From the NCBI GenBank assembly GCA_031266215.1, contig JAISBL010000091.1:1-35411 (forward strand): a stretch of DNA of 35,411 nucleotides, in the 5' to 3' direction. Below, piece after piece: positions 8,454 to 17,293 of this stretch. The DNA comes from Tannerellaceae bacterium (lineage in GTDB: Bacteria > Bacteroidota > Bacteroidia > Bacteroidales > Tannerellaceae). The stretch's first letter is position 1; each line of letters begins with the position of its first letter. Both the position numbers and the translations under genes were made by a program. Under the pieces are notes generated by a model that was not told where the DNA came from, made no database searches, and saw only the letters and a program-made list of their open reading frames with translations.

Positions 8454-11400
8454 TTAGAAAGAAAGGTTGATATTGAGCGAATAATTGCGCGTGGCCGGAA
8501 GGGCGAAACGCTCCAGCCCGTTATTGTTCAGCGTAGAGGCGTCACCGTTGGGGAGCTTGTTGACGATGTCGAACAGGTTGCGCCCGACGAGCGACAGTCT
8601 CACGTTACGGATGGGAAGGTTCCTTAGCGCCGAGTTCGGAAGGGTGTAGGCGAGCGAGAGCTGCCTCATCTTGACGTACGAGGCGTCGAAGACGTTATAA
8701 GATACCAGGTCTCCCATGCCGTAGCGGTAGTAGTTCTCAAAATTATTCCTCTCGTAAGGTATGCTGGTGTCATGGTCCAGCGGCACGTATATGCCTTCAG
8801 GGTTGAGGTATACGCCCTCGACGGGAATACCCCCTTCGCGATATTCGACAGTACGTTTGCTGTGCCCGCGGGCCGTCATGTCCCACTCTGAGTAAGAGAA
8901 GACTTTGGCCCCCCACTTGGCGTCGATCATGGCCTGCAGGGTGAATCCTTTGTAACTTAAAGACGTCGATATGCTTCCCATATTGGGATGAAGCCCCGAC
9001 CCAAGTATAACAGGCTCTGAGGTCTTCTGGGGGAACCATATCCCGCGCGAGGCGTTCCAGTACCATATGGGCTGACCCGAACCTTCGTCGATAGCCTGAG
9101 TGTATCCTACGATGGAGGTGAAGGGCTGGCCTACGATCTGCTTTGTGGTAGCGTTGGCGGCATCGCCGTAGCTGTTGACCTGCAATTCGCTGACGCCTCC
9201 CAGGTCGAGCACCCTGGAGGTGTTGAAGGTATAGGTGAAGGTCAGGCTCCATTCAAAGCCCCTGGCTCTCACGGGCACTACGGTGAGCATGAACTCATGG
9301 CCCTTGTTGCTCATCTGGCCAAGATTGACCGTCGCTCCGGTGTATCCGCTGGATAGCGGCGCGCTGACGCTTACGATGTCGTTGCTCGTCAGCTTGTCGT
9401 AATAGGCGTAGTCGAGGGCCAGGCGGTTATCGAAGAACCGCATGTCGATGCCGGCCTCGTACTCACGCGTTTCGTACGGCATGAGGTCGGACTTTGGTAT
9501 GGTCGCAGGCAGCGACAGCAATGGATAACCGGCGTACCCAAGGGCGTTGGAGGTGTATCCGAACTTCGTCATGTACGGGTTGGCTCCCCCGCCGACCTGT
9601 GCATAGGAGGCCCTGAACTTGCCGAAGGTCACCCACGATGGTAGTTTGAAGTGCTGTGAGAATATATAACTCAGCCCCACGCTGGGGTAGAATATGCTGT
9701 TGCTGGCGGGCGAGAGGCTGGAGAACCAGTCGTTACGCCCGGTGGCGGTCAGGTAGACGAAGTTATTGTAAGAAACTTCGGCGCTGCCGTACAGTGAATT
9801 GATGCCGTACTCGGAATATGAGACGTTGGTAGCCAGTACCGAGGCGTTGGTTACCTCATGATAGTAGGGAATGGTCAGGCGCGTACCTGTCAGTCCGTCG
9901 CGGTTGTTTACCGAATGTGTGAGGCTTCCGCCGAACATGGCGTTGACGTTGAATTTGCTGATGTCTTTGTTGAAGACGATAGAATAATCGGCGTTCCAGC
10001 GCGTGTCCTTGTTCGTGAACTCGTCCACGCTGCCTGTTCCCTGTGAGAACTGCGTGGCGCCGTAGGCTTCAACCGTGCGGGCTTTGACGACGTTGAGGTC
10101 TATCCCTATCCTTCCGGTGGCGTAGAGCCAGGGAGTGATGTCGTACCGGCCGGATAAGACGGCGTTCACGCGGTCGCGCTGGTCGTTGGCCTCATTCTGA
10201 TAGCTGGCCCAGTATGGATTGTGGTAGTACTCGTTGGTACTCCAGGGCAGCATGTTGCCGGCCTCGTTGGCCCCTATCTTCGATGTTGTTCCCTTAGCCC
10301 AGTCAAGGTCCCACATGGTAGGCATATGTCCCAGCGTCCAGACGTAAGACTGTGTGTTCGGACGGTTCTTGACCTTCATCGTGGAGAACTCCAGCTTGGC
10401 GTCTACATGCAGTTTGGTCCCGATAAGCGACGAGGTATTGAGCGATATGGTCTGCCTGTTCATATCCGAATTAGGCAGCGGCGACTGCTGCCGCATATCG
10501 GATACCGACAGCCTGTAATTCTGCGTCTCCGACCCTCCGGAGAAGGCCAGGGCGTTGTTTGCAAAGAATCCGCTCCTCGTGAAGCTGTCCCACGGCAGTT
10601 CATGGTAGCTGTATCCCCAGGGCACGGGCGTGACATTATCGGGGTAATAGGCTTCGCTGCCGTCATATTTGGCTCCCCACTCCTGATGGGCGTTATATCC
10701 CCATCCGTTCACGTTGACGTCGGGCTTTTTGCCTTCGATACCTACGCCGTAGGTCGTCTGACGGTTCCTGAAAGGGTTCACGTATTCTTCGAACCCAAAG
10801 CTGCCGCTGTAAGTGACACCCAGGTTCTGATCCTTGCGCTGGCTGCCTTTCTTTGTAGTGATCAGGACTACGCCGTTGGCAGCCTGCGATCCGTACAGGG
10901 CCGTCGCGGCGGCGCCTTTGAGTACGCTGATCGTTTCTATATCATCGGGGTTGAGCGTGTTCAGCACGTCGCCGAAGTCGCGGCTGTTACGTGTGAATGA
11001 TGACAGACTAATCTGTATCCCGTCGACCACGTACATCGGATTACTGTCTCCGTTTATCGTAGTGTTCCCACGGATCAGCACCTTGGACGATCCGGCGATG
11101 CCGGTTCCCATAGTGGCGATGTCCACGCCCGCTATCTTGCCCGACAGCGAGTTCATTATGTTAACGTCAGACGACTGCCCCAGTTCGTCGCCCTTTACCT
11201 CGGCGGCGGAATAAGTCAGGGCTTTCGTCTGCCTCTTGATGCCGAGGGCGGTCACGACGACTTCGTCCAACTGCCTGCGGTCTTCAACCAGCGTGATGTT
11301 GATGCGTGAGCCGGCCGACGTTCCTATACGTATCTGCTGCTCCATGTATCCAATGAAGGAAACTACCAGCACAGCTCCGGGCGATACGCTGAGCGAAAAC

Positions 11401-11936
11401 TCGCCGTCCAGATCGGTCACAGTCCCGTTCGTAGTCCCTCTCTCCATGATATTGGCCCCGATGATAGGGCCGGCCTCATCGCTTACCACGCCTCGCACCG
11501 TGATCTTTGCTATATCCTGTTGCGGGCGCGGAAGGGCGTTGGGTGTTGCATCATTAGATCTGGCATCCACCTTCCTCAGTGAAATATAGTTGTCTCCGAA
11601 CCAATAGGCAATGTTGCCATCGCTGAAGACGTCTTTCAGAATGTCTGAAACTCTCCGGCTTTTCGTATGTATTGTCACATGACGGTTTATATCTACATCG
11701 GTATTGCTGTAGACAAAAAGATAGCCTGTCTGCTCTTCTATCTCCGAGATGAGTTCCTTCAGAGTCAGAGCTTCGTTACTTATTTGCACAACGGTTGTCT
11801 GCGAGTATAATTCTTTCGCTTGCAACTGTATAAGAAATACGAATAACAGAAATGTGGATAATTTCATAATACGAGATACTTTCCTTGGTTTAAGCTCTCT
11901 TAATGCATAAGAAATCGTTGCTAAGTTTTTTTTCAT
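8454..11936 (-). CDS. SusC/RagA-family TonB-linked outer-membrane transporter with N-terminal STN domain
   Basis: STN-like region (LTLKELISEIEEQTGYLFVYSN), carboxypeptidase-regulatory domain, LDEVVVTALGIKRQ TonB box, VLIRGNTTING…PMYVVDG, plug/barrel, C-terminal NLSF. Confidence 0.96.
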   Translation of the reverse strand: MKKNLATISYALRELKPRKVSRIMKLSTFLLFVFLIQLQAKELYSQTTVVQISNEALTLKELISEIEEQTGYLFVYSNTDVDINRHVTIHTKSRRVSDILKDVFSDGNIAYWFGDNYISLRKVDARSNDATPNALPRPQQDIAKITVRGVVSDEAGPIIGANIMERGTTNGTVTDLDGEFSLSVSPGAVLVVSFIGYMEQQIRIGTSAGSRINITLVEDRRQLDEVVVTALGIKRQTKALTYSAAEVKGDELGQSSDVNIMNSLSGKIAGVDIATMGTGIAGSSKVLIRGNTTINGDSNPMYVVDGIQISLSSFTRNSRDFGDVLNTLNPDDIETISVLKGAAATALYGSQAANGVVLITTKKGSQRKDQNLGVTYSGSFGFEEYVNPFRNRQTTYGVGIEGKKPDVNVNGWGYNAHQEWGAKYDGSEAYYPDNVTPVPWGYSYHELPWDSFTRSGFFANNALAFSGGSETQNYRLSVSDMRQQSPLPNSDMNRQTISLNTSSLIGTKLHVDAKLEFSTMKVKNRPNTQSYVWTLGHMPTMWDLDWAKGTTSKIGANEAGNMLPWSTNEYYHNPYWASYQNEANDQRDRVNAVLSGRYDITPWLYATGRIGIDLNVVKARTVEAYGATQFSQGTGSVDEFTNKDTRWNADYSIVFNKDISKFNVNAMFGGSLTHSVNNRDGLTGTRLTIPYYHEVTNASVLATNVSYSEYGINSLYGSAEVSYNNFVYLTATGRNDWFSSLSPASNSIFYPSVGLSYIFSQHFKLPSWVTFGKFRASYAQVGGGANPYMTKFGYTSNALGYAGYPLLSLPATIPKSDLMPYETREYEAGIDMRFFDNRLALDYAYYDKLTSNDIVSVSAPLSSGYTGATVNLGQMSNKGHEFMLTVVPVRARGFEWSLTFTYTFNTSRVLDLGGVSELQVNSYGDAANATTKQIVGQPFTSIVGYTQAIDEGSGQPIWYWNASRGIWFPQKTSEPVILGSGLHPNMGSISTSLSYKGFTLQAMIDAKWGAKVFSYSEWDMTARGHSKRTVEYREGGIPVEGVYLNPEGIYVPLDHDTSIPYERNNFENYYRYGMGDLVSYNVFDASYVKMRQLSLAYTLPNSALRNLPIRNVRLSLVGRNLFDIVNKLPNGDASTLNNNGLERFALPATRNYSLNINLSF

Positions 11937-11943
11937 AACTTTG
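11936..11943 (+). promoter_or_regulatory. Candidate -7 element TAACTTTG on + strand, antisense to the susC start
   Basis: Exact TAnnTTTG match directly adjoining the susC start codon and oriented opposite to susC. Confidence 0.4.
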
Positions 11944-11949
11944 CAGTAC

Positions 11950-12023
11950 TTTAAATTTATAATATGATTTGATCTAAAATGTGAAATGACTCTAAGGAGA
12001 GTGCGCCAGCGCTCTCCTTTTTT
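11950..12023 (+). ncRNA. Candidate small antisense RNA between fecR and susC
   Basis: Bounded by TAACTTTG (11936-11943) and a GGAGAGTGC-gcca-GCGCTCTCC-TTTTTT terminator (11996-12023) reading on + only. No + strand ORF. Confidence 0.45.
11996..12023 (+). terminator. Rho-independent terminator
   Basis: 9-bp stem with one G:U and a GCCA loop, followed by T6; the reverse orientation lacks a U-tract. Confidence 0.75.
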
Positions 12024-12095
12024 GTCTTACCGGAGGGTAGTGTCAGGAGGTGTCCATAATGTGTGTTTTCATAAATAGCAGGTAATAATTAAAGG

Positions 12096-13085
12096 TTAAT
12101 ATATCTCTATCTCATATTCGTCTATTAGTTTGTAATTAAACTTTCCGGTTTCTTTTATCGCCTGAAGGATAAGCTCTATCTTATCGCTCTGCCTGAATTT
12201 GCCTGAGAATACGTATGAGGATATTTCCTCTTTCCTTAAATGTATTTTTACATTATACCATAATTCCAGGCAGTCTCTGATTTCTTTGAAAGAGATGTTT
12301 TCAAAGTGATAGATGCCGTTCATGATATAGCGTGAGTAGCTGAAGGTGGAATATGACTTCGCCAACTCCCCGTTGTCTCCGAGAAAAGCAGTCTCTTCGG
12401 GATTAAGATGAAGCGTCTTGCCGGCATCGTCTTTATCGTATATGAAAACGGATCCTTCCACAAGATCAGTCTTGAAGATCGGGCTTTCGCTATAAGCAAA
12501 TACGTTGAACTGGGTTCCTGTCACCTGTATGTTATATTGCCTGGTTTTTACGGTAAATGGCTTTTCTTCATCCTGGCTTACCGTGAAAAAAGCTTCGCCG
12601 TCCAGCTCTATCGTGCGTTCTTTCTTATTGAATTGGGTTGGTATGCTAAGTTTGGTCCTTGAACTTAGCCATGTTTCCGTTCCGTCGGGAAGTACAACAT
12701 GTATAGACTGTCCTTTGGGCGCTTCTATGTACGTATAGCTGTTGTCTTTTGCGTCTTTCATAGCCTGCTGGTATGCATATACCATCCAGATACAGCTTAC
12801 GAAAAACGCCACCGCCGCGTATTTAAGAGTTGTGATCAAAACTCGCCGTTGCCTCCGTCTGGCGGCAACGTGCATCAGTTCGCTCATCTTCTGTACGACC
12901 CACTGTTCGTCGCCTTCCTTATTTGCCATACCGGATATAGCCATTATGTTTTGCATACGGGCAAACTCTTTTTTCAAAGCGGCATCACTGTCTATTTCCT
13001 GAAACAGGACGCTTCTTTCCGGTTGAGTTATCGTGCCGGCAAAGTATTTATTCAGCAGTTCGTGCATAATATCCTCTTCTAACAT
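12096..13085 (-). CDS. FecR-family anti-sigma factor
   Basis: TYIEAPKGQSIHVVLPDGTETWLSSRTKLSIPTQF…ERTIELDGEAFFTVSQDEEKPFTVKTRQYNIQVTGTQFNV FecR core; one TM segment. Confidence 0.95.
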   Translation of the reverse strand: MLEEDIMHELLNKYFAGTITQPERSVLFQEIDSDAALKKEFARMQNIMAISGMANKEGDEQWVVQKMSELMHVAARRRQRRVLITTLKYAAVAFFVSCIWMVYAYQQAMKDAKDNSYTYIEAPKGQSIHVVLPDGTETWLSSRTKLSIPTQFNKKERTIELDGEAFFTVSQDEEKPFTVKTRQYNIQVTGTQFNVFAYSESPIFKTDLVEGSVFIYDKDDAGKTLHLNPEETAFLGDNGELAKSYSTFSYSRYIMNGIYHFENISFKEIRDCLELWYNVKIHLRKEEISSYVFSGKFRQSDKIELILQAIKETGKFNYKLIDEYEIEIY

Positions 13086-13706
13086 TTATATGACGTAAAA
13101 AATAATTTTCCCACCTAATGGAAATGAAGAAATCAGGATGGTGAAGAATATACAGATGGGAATGCGATCCTTCAATATTGCTCTCAGCTTGCGTAATGCA
13201 ATGCTCATCTGGCCTTCGACAGTATTGGTGGAAATATTCAACTGCGCCGCTATCTCTTTGTGTCTGAGTCCTTCGATCCGGTTGAGTATGAATATCTCCC
13301 TGCATCGTTCGGGCAGGGAATGGATGGCGTCGGCTACGATTATCCTTATTTCTTCATTTGTGAGGATATTTTCATCCATAACCTGCAGTGAATAGAGGTT
13401 CAACTGAAGCTCTTTTTCCAGCAATTCAGACAACGGCTGCTCTTTCTGTTTAAGTTGCGTTTGTTTGCGCAAATAATCAATGCATCTGTTTTTAACAGAC
13501 ATAAAAATAAATGCATCAATGTTGATCAAAGTGTCAATCTTATCCAAATTTTCCCACAGGTGAAGGAATACATCTTGCACTATGTTTTCGGCATCTTGCA
13601 GTGTGAGGACGTACGTTTGTGCGAAACGCACCAGTTTGGGATAATGTATAGAATACGCCTTTTCAAAATCTTCTTTATGGGATTTGAGCGCTGAAACTAA
13701 AGCCAT
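13086..13706 (-). CDS. ECF RNA polymerase sigma-70 factor
   Basis: FEKAYSIHYPKLVRFAQTYVLTLQDAENIVQDVFLHLWEN region 2 and LPERCREIFILNRIEGLRHKEIAAQLNISTNTVEGQMSIALRKLR region 4. Confidence 0.96.
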   Translation of the reverse strand: MALVSALKSHKEDFEKAYSIHYPKLVRFAQTYVLTLQDAENIVQDVFLHLWENLDKIDTLINIDAFIFMSVKNRCIDYLRKQTQLKQKEQPLSELLEKELQLNLYSLQVMDENILTNEEIRIIVADAIHSLPERCREIFILNRIEGLRHKEIAAQLNISTNTVEGQMSIALRKLRAILKDRIPICIFFTILISSFPLGGKIIFYVI

Positions 13707-13807
13707 AAGAATATAATTTTCCCATAAAGATAGATATTTGAAGAATCTACGGATACATCTGCCTTGATTTTTTTCAATTTAAACCCGGAGGCAGGAGTAA
13801 ATACAGG

Positions 13808-14995
13808 TCATGAAATCAGTTCGTGGCTCCTGAACACTTTCCGGATAGCATCAAGTGCAATATCTAATTGGGAACGTGTGTGGGTGGCCATAAGTGAAAA
13901 GCGGATCATGGTATCGGTCGGCGCCACAGCAGGTGAAACGACCGGATTGACAAATATCCCGGCATCAAACAACTCGCGAACGATAAGGAATGTCAGGTCG
14001 TTGTCACGTATATATAATGGTATAATAGGCGTAGAGGTGTTCCCTATTTCGCATCCCATCTCACGGAAGCCCTTCAGGGCATAGTGTGTATGCTCCCAAA
14101 GGCGTTCTAAACGTTCGGGTTCGCTCAGCATTATATCCAGTGCTGCGGCTGCGGCTGCGGTAGCCGACGGCGTGCTGCTTGCACTGAAGATATAAGAACG
14201 GGAGTGATGACGCAGGAAGTTTATAGTTTCTTTGTTGGATGCTATAAAGCCGCCGATAGAGGCCAGTGATTTACTGAATGTCCCCATTATAAGGTCTACG
14301 TCTTTCGTTACACCGAAGTGGTCGCAGGTGCCGCGTCCGTTTTTTCCCAGCACGCCGATACCGTGCGCTTCGTCCACCATCACGCTGGCGTTGTATTTCC
14401 TGCTGAGGGCTATGATTTCGGGCAGATTGGCAATGTCGCCTTCCATGCTGAATACGCCGTCGGTAACGATGAGTTTCAACTTGTCCGGTTCGCACTTCTG
14501 GAGTTGTTTCTCCAGCGAGTCCATATCGTTGTGTTTGTATTTAAGCTTAGTCGAATATGAAAGGCGGTGTCCTTCAATTATTGATGCATGGTCTAATTCG
14601 TCCCATATAATGTAGTCTTCGCGTCCCGTGAGGCAGGATACCACGCCGAGGTTTACCTGAAATCCGGTGGAATAGATCATGGCTTCTTCTTTTCCCACGA
14701 GATCGGCAAGGCGTCTCTCAAATTCCAGGTGTATATCCAGCGTACCGTTCAGATGGCGCGAGCCGGCGCAGCCTGTGCCGTATTTGCGTGTGGCTTCAAT
14801 AGCGGCTTCTTTTACTTTCGGATGATTAAGCAGGCCCAGATAAGCATTGGAACCAAACATCAGGACTTTCTTTCCGCTGATAATAACTTCGGTATCCTGA
14901 TCGCTTTCAATCATTCTTCCGTATGGATAAATGCCCGCAGCCATTGCTTTCTGCGGAGCGTCATACTTCCCTAATTTCTCTTGCAGTAGTGTCAT
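13808..14995 (-). CDS. spt: Alpha-oxoamine synthase family PLP enzyme, probable serine palmitoyltransferase
   Basis: GSNAYLGLLNHPKVKEAA, GTGCAGSRHLNGTLDIHLEFE, DELDHASIIEGHRLS, VDEAHGIGVLGKNGRGT, MGTFSKSLASIGGFIA. SPT versus KBL/AONS is inferred from phylum and the neighbouring lipid kinase. Confidence 0.8.
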   Translation of the reverse strand: MTLLQEKLGKYDAPQKAMAAGIYPYGRMIESDQDTEVIISGKKVLMFGSNAYLGLLNHPKVKEAAIEATRKYGTGCAGSRHLNGTLDIHLEFERRLADLVGKEEAMIYSTGFQVNLGVVSCLTGREDYIIWDELDHASIIEGHRLSYSTKLKYKHNDMDSLEKQLQKCEPDKLKLIVTDGVFSMEGDIANLPEIIALSRKYNASVMVDEAHGIGVLGKNGRGTCDHFGVTKDVDLIMGTFSKSLASIGGFIASNKETINFLRHHSRSYIFSASSTPSATAAAAAALDIMLSEPERLERLWEHTHYALKGFREMGCEIGNTSTPIIPLYIRDNDLTFLIVRELFDAGIFVNPVVSPAVAPTDTMIRFSLMATHTRSQLDIALDAIRKVFRSHELIS

Positions 14996-15164
14996 AAAGT
15001 TCTAACGGGGATAAGTTTTTGCTGTTTATTTTTATCAGATAGTCATTGGATCTGCTTTGTTTACAACATATTTACTATTAGTTGCCAGATCCAGACCCGG
15101 CGGCAAAAATAGTAAAAAAATAACTTCTTATGGGTGTTATGTTTTAAAAGTTTGGCAAATGTAT

Positions 15165-15172
15165 TACTTTTG
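15165..15172 (+). promoter_or_regulatory. TACTTTTG (-7 type) upstream of lipid kinase
   Basis: TAnnTTTG match 36 bp upstream of the ATG. Confidence 0.45.
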
Positions 15173-15207
15173 CCGGCAAACTAATTGATTGAAAGACAGA
15201 TAATGCA

Positions 15208-16206
15208 ATGACAAGAAAAGCAACCCGGAAACAACTCGACATTCAGGCTATTATAAATCCCATATCAGGCAGAGGCTCAAAGCGCAAAATTCCCAAAATG
15301 ATAGAAGAAATGGCTGAGTCAAAAGGTTACTCGTTATGTGTGTCTTTCACCGAGTATTCCGGTCATGCCGGCGAACTTACGAGGCAGGCTATCCGGCAGG
15401 GGGCTAAATTTATCTTTGCCGTTGGGGGCGACGGTACGGTTAACGAAGTGGCCACAGCAATGATATATTCCGATGTTGTGCTGGGTATTATTCCGAAAGG
15501 ATCGGGGAACGGGTTGGCGCGCGAACTGCACATACCAATAGACGCCAGGCGGGCTATTGATATGATGAGGCAGGAGCATGTGCTGACAATCGACGGGTGT
15601 AAAGCCAACGGCCGCGTCTTTTTCACTACCTGCGGCGTTGGCTTTGATGCGGCGGTAAGCCATCAGTTCGCCCGCGAAAAAAGACGCGGATCGCTTACAT
15701 ACGTCAAGAACGCCATCAAAGAATATCTTAGCTATAAACCGGAAGTATACGAACTGTATATCGAAGACCTGTCCATCAAGGAAAAGGCTTTTCTGGTAGC
15801 CTGCGCCAATGCTTCACAGTATGGGAACAATGCTTACATTGCACCCAATGCCAATATTCAGGATGGTAAGATGGACGTCACCATCCTTTCGCCGTTTACT
15901 CCCCTGGATATTCCTTCACTTGCCTTCCAACTGTTTACCAGGCAAATAGACAAGAACAGCAAGATAAAGGTAATGCAGGCATCACAGCTTTCTATCATAC
16001 GGCAAAAACAGGGACTGATGCATCTGGACGGAGAACCGGTAATGTCTGACAGCCGTATTGACATCTCAGTTATTCCCAAAGCTCTGAAAGTCCTTACGCC
16101 TGAGACCTTATCTTATACAAGCGAGATGAGGTATTTTTTCAGCCAGGTGACTGACTTTTTCGATAAGACACGTTCTGAGATTCGCAATTTATCATCCGGG
16201 TATTAA
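15208..16206 (+). CDS. Diacylglycerol/sphingosine-kinase catalytic-domain lipid kinase
   Basis: INPISGRGSKRKIPKM, FAVGGDGTVNEVATAM, LGIIPKGSGNGLARELHIP, HLDGEPV motifs. Confidence 0.93.
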   Translation: MTRKATRKQLDIQAIINPISGRGSKRKIPKMIEEMAESKGYSLCVSFTEYSGHAGELTRQAIRQGAKFIFAVGGDGTVNEVATAMIYSDVVLGIIPKGSGNGLARELHIPIDARRAIDMMRQEHVLTIDGCKANGRVFFTTCGVGFDAAVSHQFAREKRRGSLTYVKNAIKEYLSYKPEVYELYIEDLSIKEKAFLVACANASQYGNNAYIAPNANIQDGKMDVTILSPFTPLDIPSLAFQLFTRQIDKNSKIKVMQASQLSIIRQKQGLMHLDGEPVMSDSRIDISVIPKALKVLTPETLSYTSEMRYFFSQVTDFFDKTRSEIRNLSSGY

Positions 16207-16223
16207 CAGCGTTGACGCAGGGA

Positions 16224-16625
16224 TCAGTATTTCTGTTTCATGGTAAACGCTTCCAGGTCTGCTTTATTCTCTATTGCTTTTGCAAATTCGATAAAGTGAG
16301 CGCTGGCGTTGTGCGAGGCGATTGCTTCCTGTGATTTCCAATTCTCAATAAAGGTATACCGCAACGGGTTGGTTACATCCCTGAAGACATCGTATGAGAT
16401 ATTCCCTTCTTCTTTACGGGTTCCAGCCACGACAGCTTCTATGGCGGCGAGCACTTCGCCTTCAGACTCAGGATACAACGTTACGTTGGCTACAATCGTC
16501 AATGCCCCGGAACTAACAGCTTCCTTCGCCGTCTCTTTCTCTTTCGTCGCTGAGTTGCACGAACATAAAAACAATACCGAACAAAATGCGCCAAGCAGGG
16601 CGCTGATCTTTACACCTTTTTTCAT
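16224..16625 (-). CDS. Antibiotic biosynthesis monooxygenase (ABM)-domain lipoprotein
   Basis: Lipobox (SVLFLCSC); EEGNISYDVFRDVTNPLRYTFIENWKSQEAIASHNASAHF. Confidence 0.87.
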   Translation of the reverse strand: MKKGVKISALLGAFCSVLFLCSCNSATKEKETAKEAVSSGALTIVANVTLYPESEGEVLAAIEAVVAGTRKEEGNISYDVFRDVTNPLRYTFIENWKSQEAIASHNASAHFIEFAKAIENKADLEAFTMKQKY

Positions 16626-16828
16626 GACATTCTCTTTTTTAATTATACAATCTGTGGTACTAACTTAAAAGCTTATTGCTTTTTACGGAGGCAAAAGTAT
16701 GTCAATTTTCCGGAATTAACGCGGGTCACAGGTAAGAAAGTCGCCACCATCACAGAGTCATTGCCTTTGCATGGCAATTATGATCCCGGCAGTTAAAAAA
16801 GCCGGTAAATACATATGGTTTTGAGATA

Positions 16829-17164
16829 TTCGTATGTACGTTTTCCGAATTCGTATGTACGTTTTCCGAATTCGTACGTACGTTTCATGAATTCGTACGT
16901 ACGTTTTCCGAATTCGTATGTACGTTTCCTGAATTCGTATGTACGTTTCCTGAATTCTTACATACGTTTCCTGAATTCGTATGTAAGTTTCCCAAATTCT
17001 TACGTACGTTTCATGTATTCGTATGTACGTTTTCCGAATTCGTACGTAAGTTTCTTGAATTCGTATATACGTTTTCTGAATTCTTACGTACGTTTCCTGA
17101 ATTCGTACATACGTTTCATGTATTCTTATGTAAGTTTGTACTATTCGTACTTACGTTTATACTA
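16829..17164. repeat. Array 3: sixteen 21-bp units, TTCGTAYGTACGTTTYCNGAA
   Basis: Sixteen units in unbroken 21-bp register; core CGTACGTACG/CGTATGTACG palindrome. Confidence 0.97.
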
Positions 17165-17293
17165 TCTCATATGGAATTGCTGCTCCATTTCCCTGTGTTG
17201 GCGTGAAGTAATGTGGGATGAGACTGTATCCAATTAGCCGCGCCCGCAAAAAAAAGCGTTAACTTGCAGCCCTGAAAATTAATACTAAGCTGC

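Noticed and set aside
14140-14165. GCGGCTGCGGCT triplet repeat in the SPT-like gene
   Set aside because: Encodes a short poly-Ala stretch in a helix (TAAAAAALD); no sign of a variable tract.
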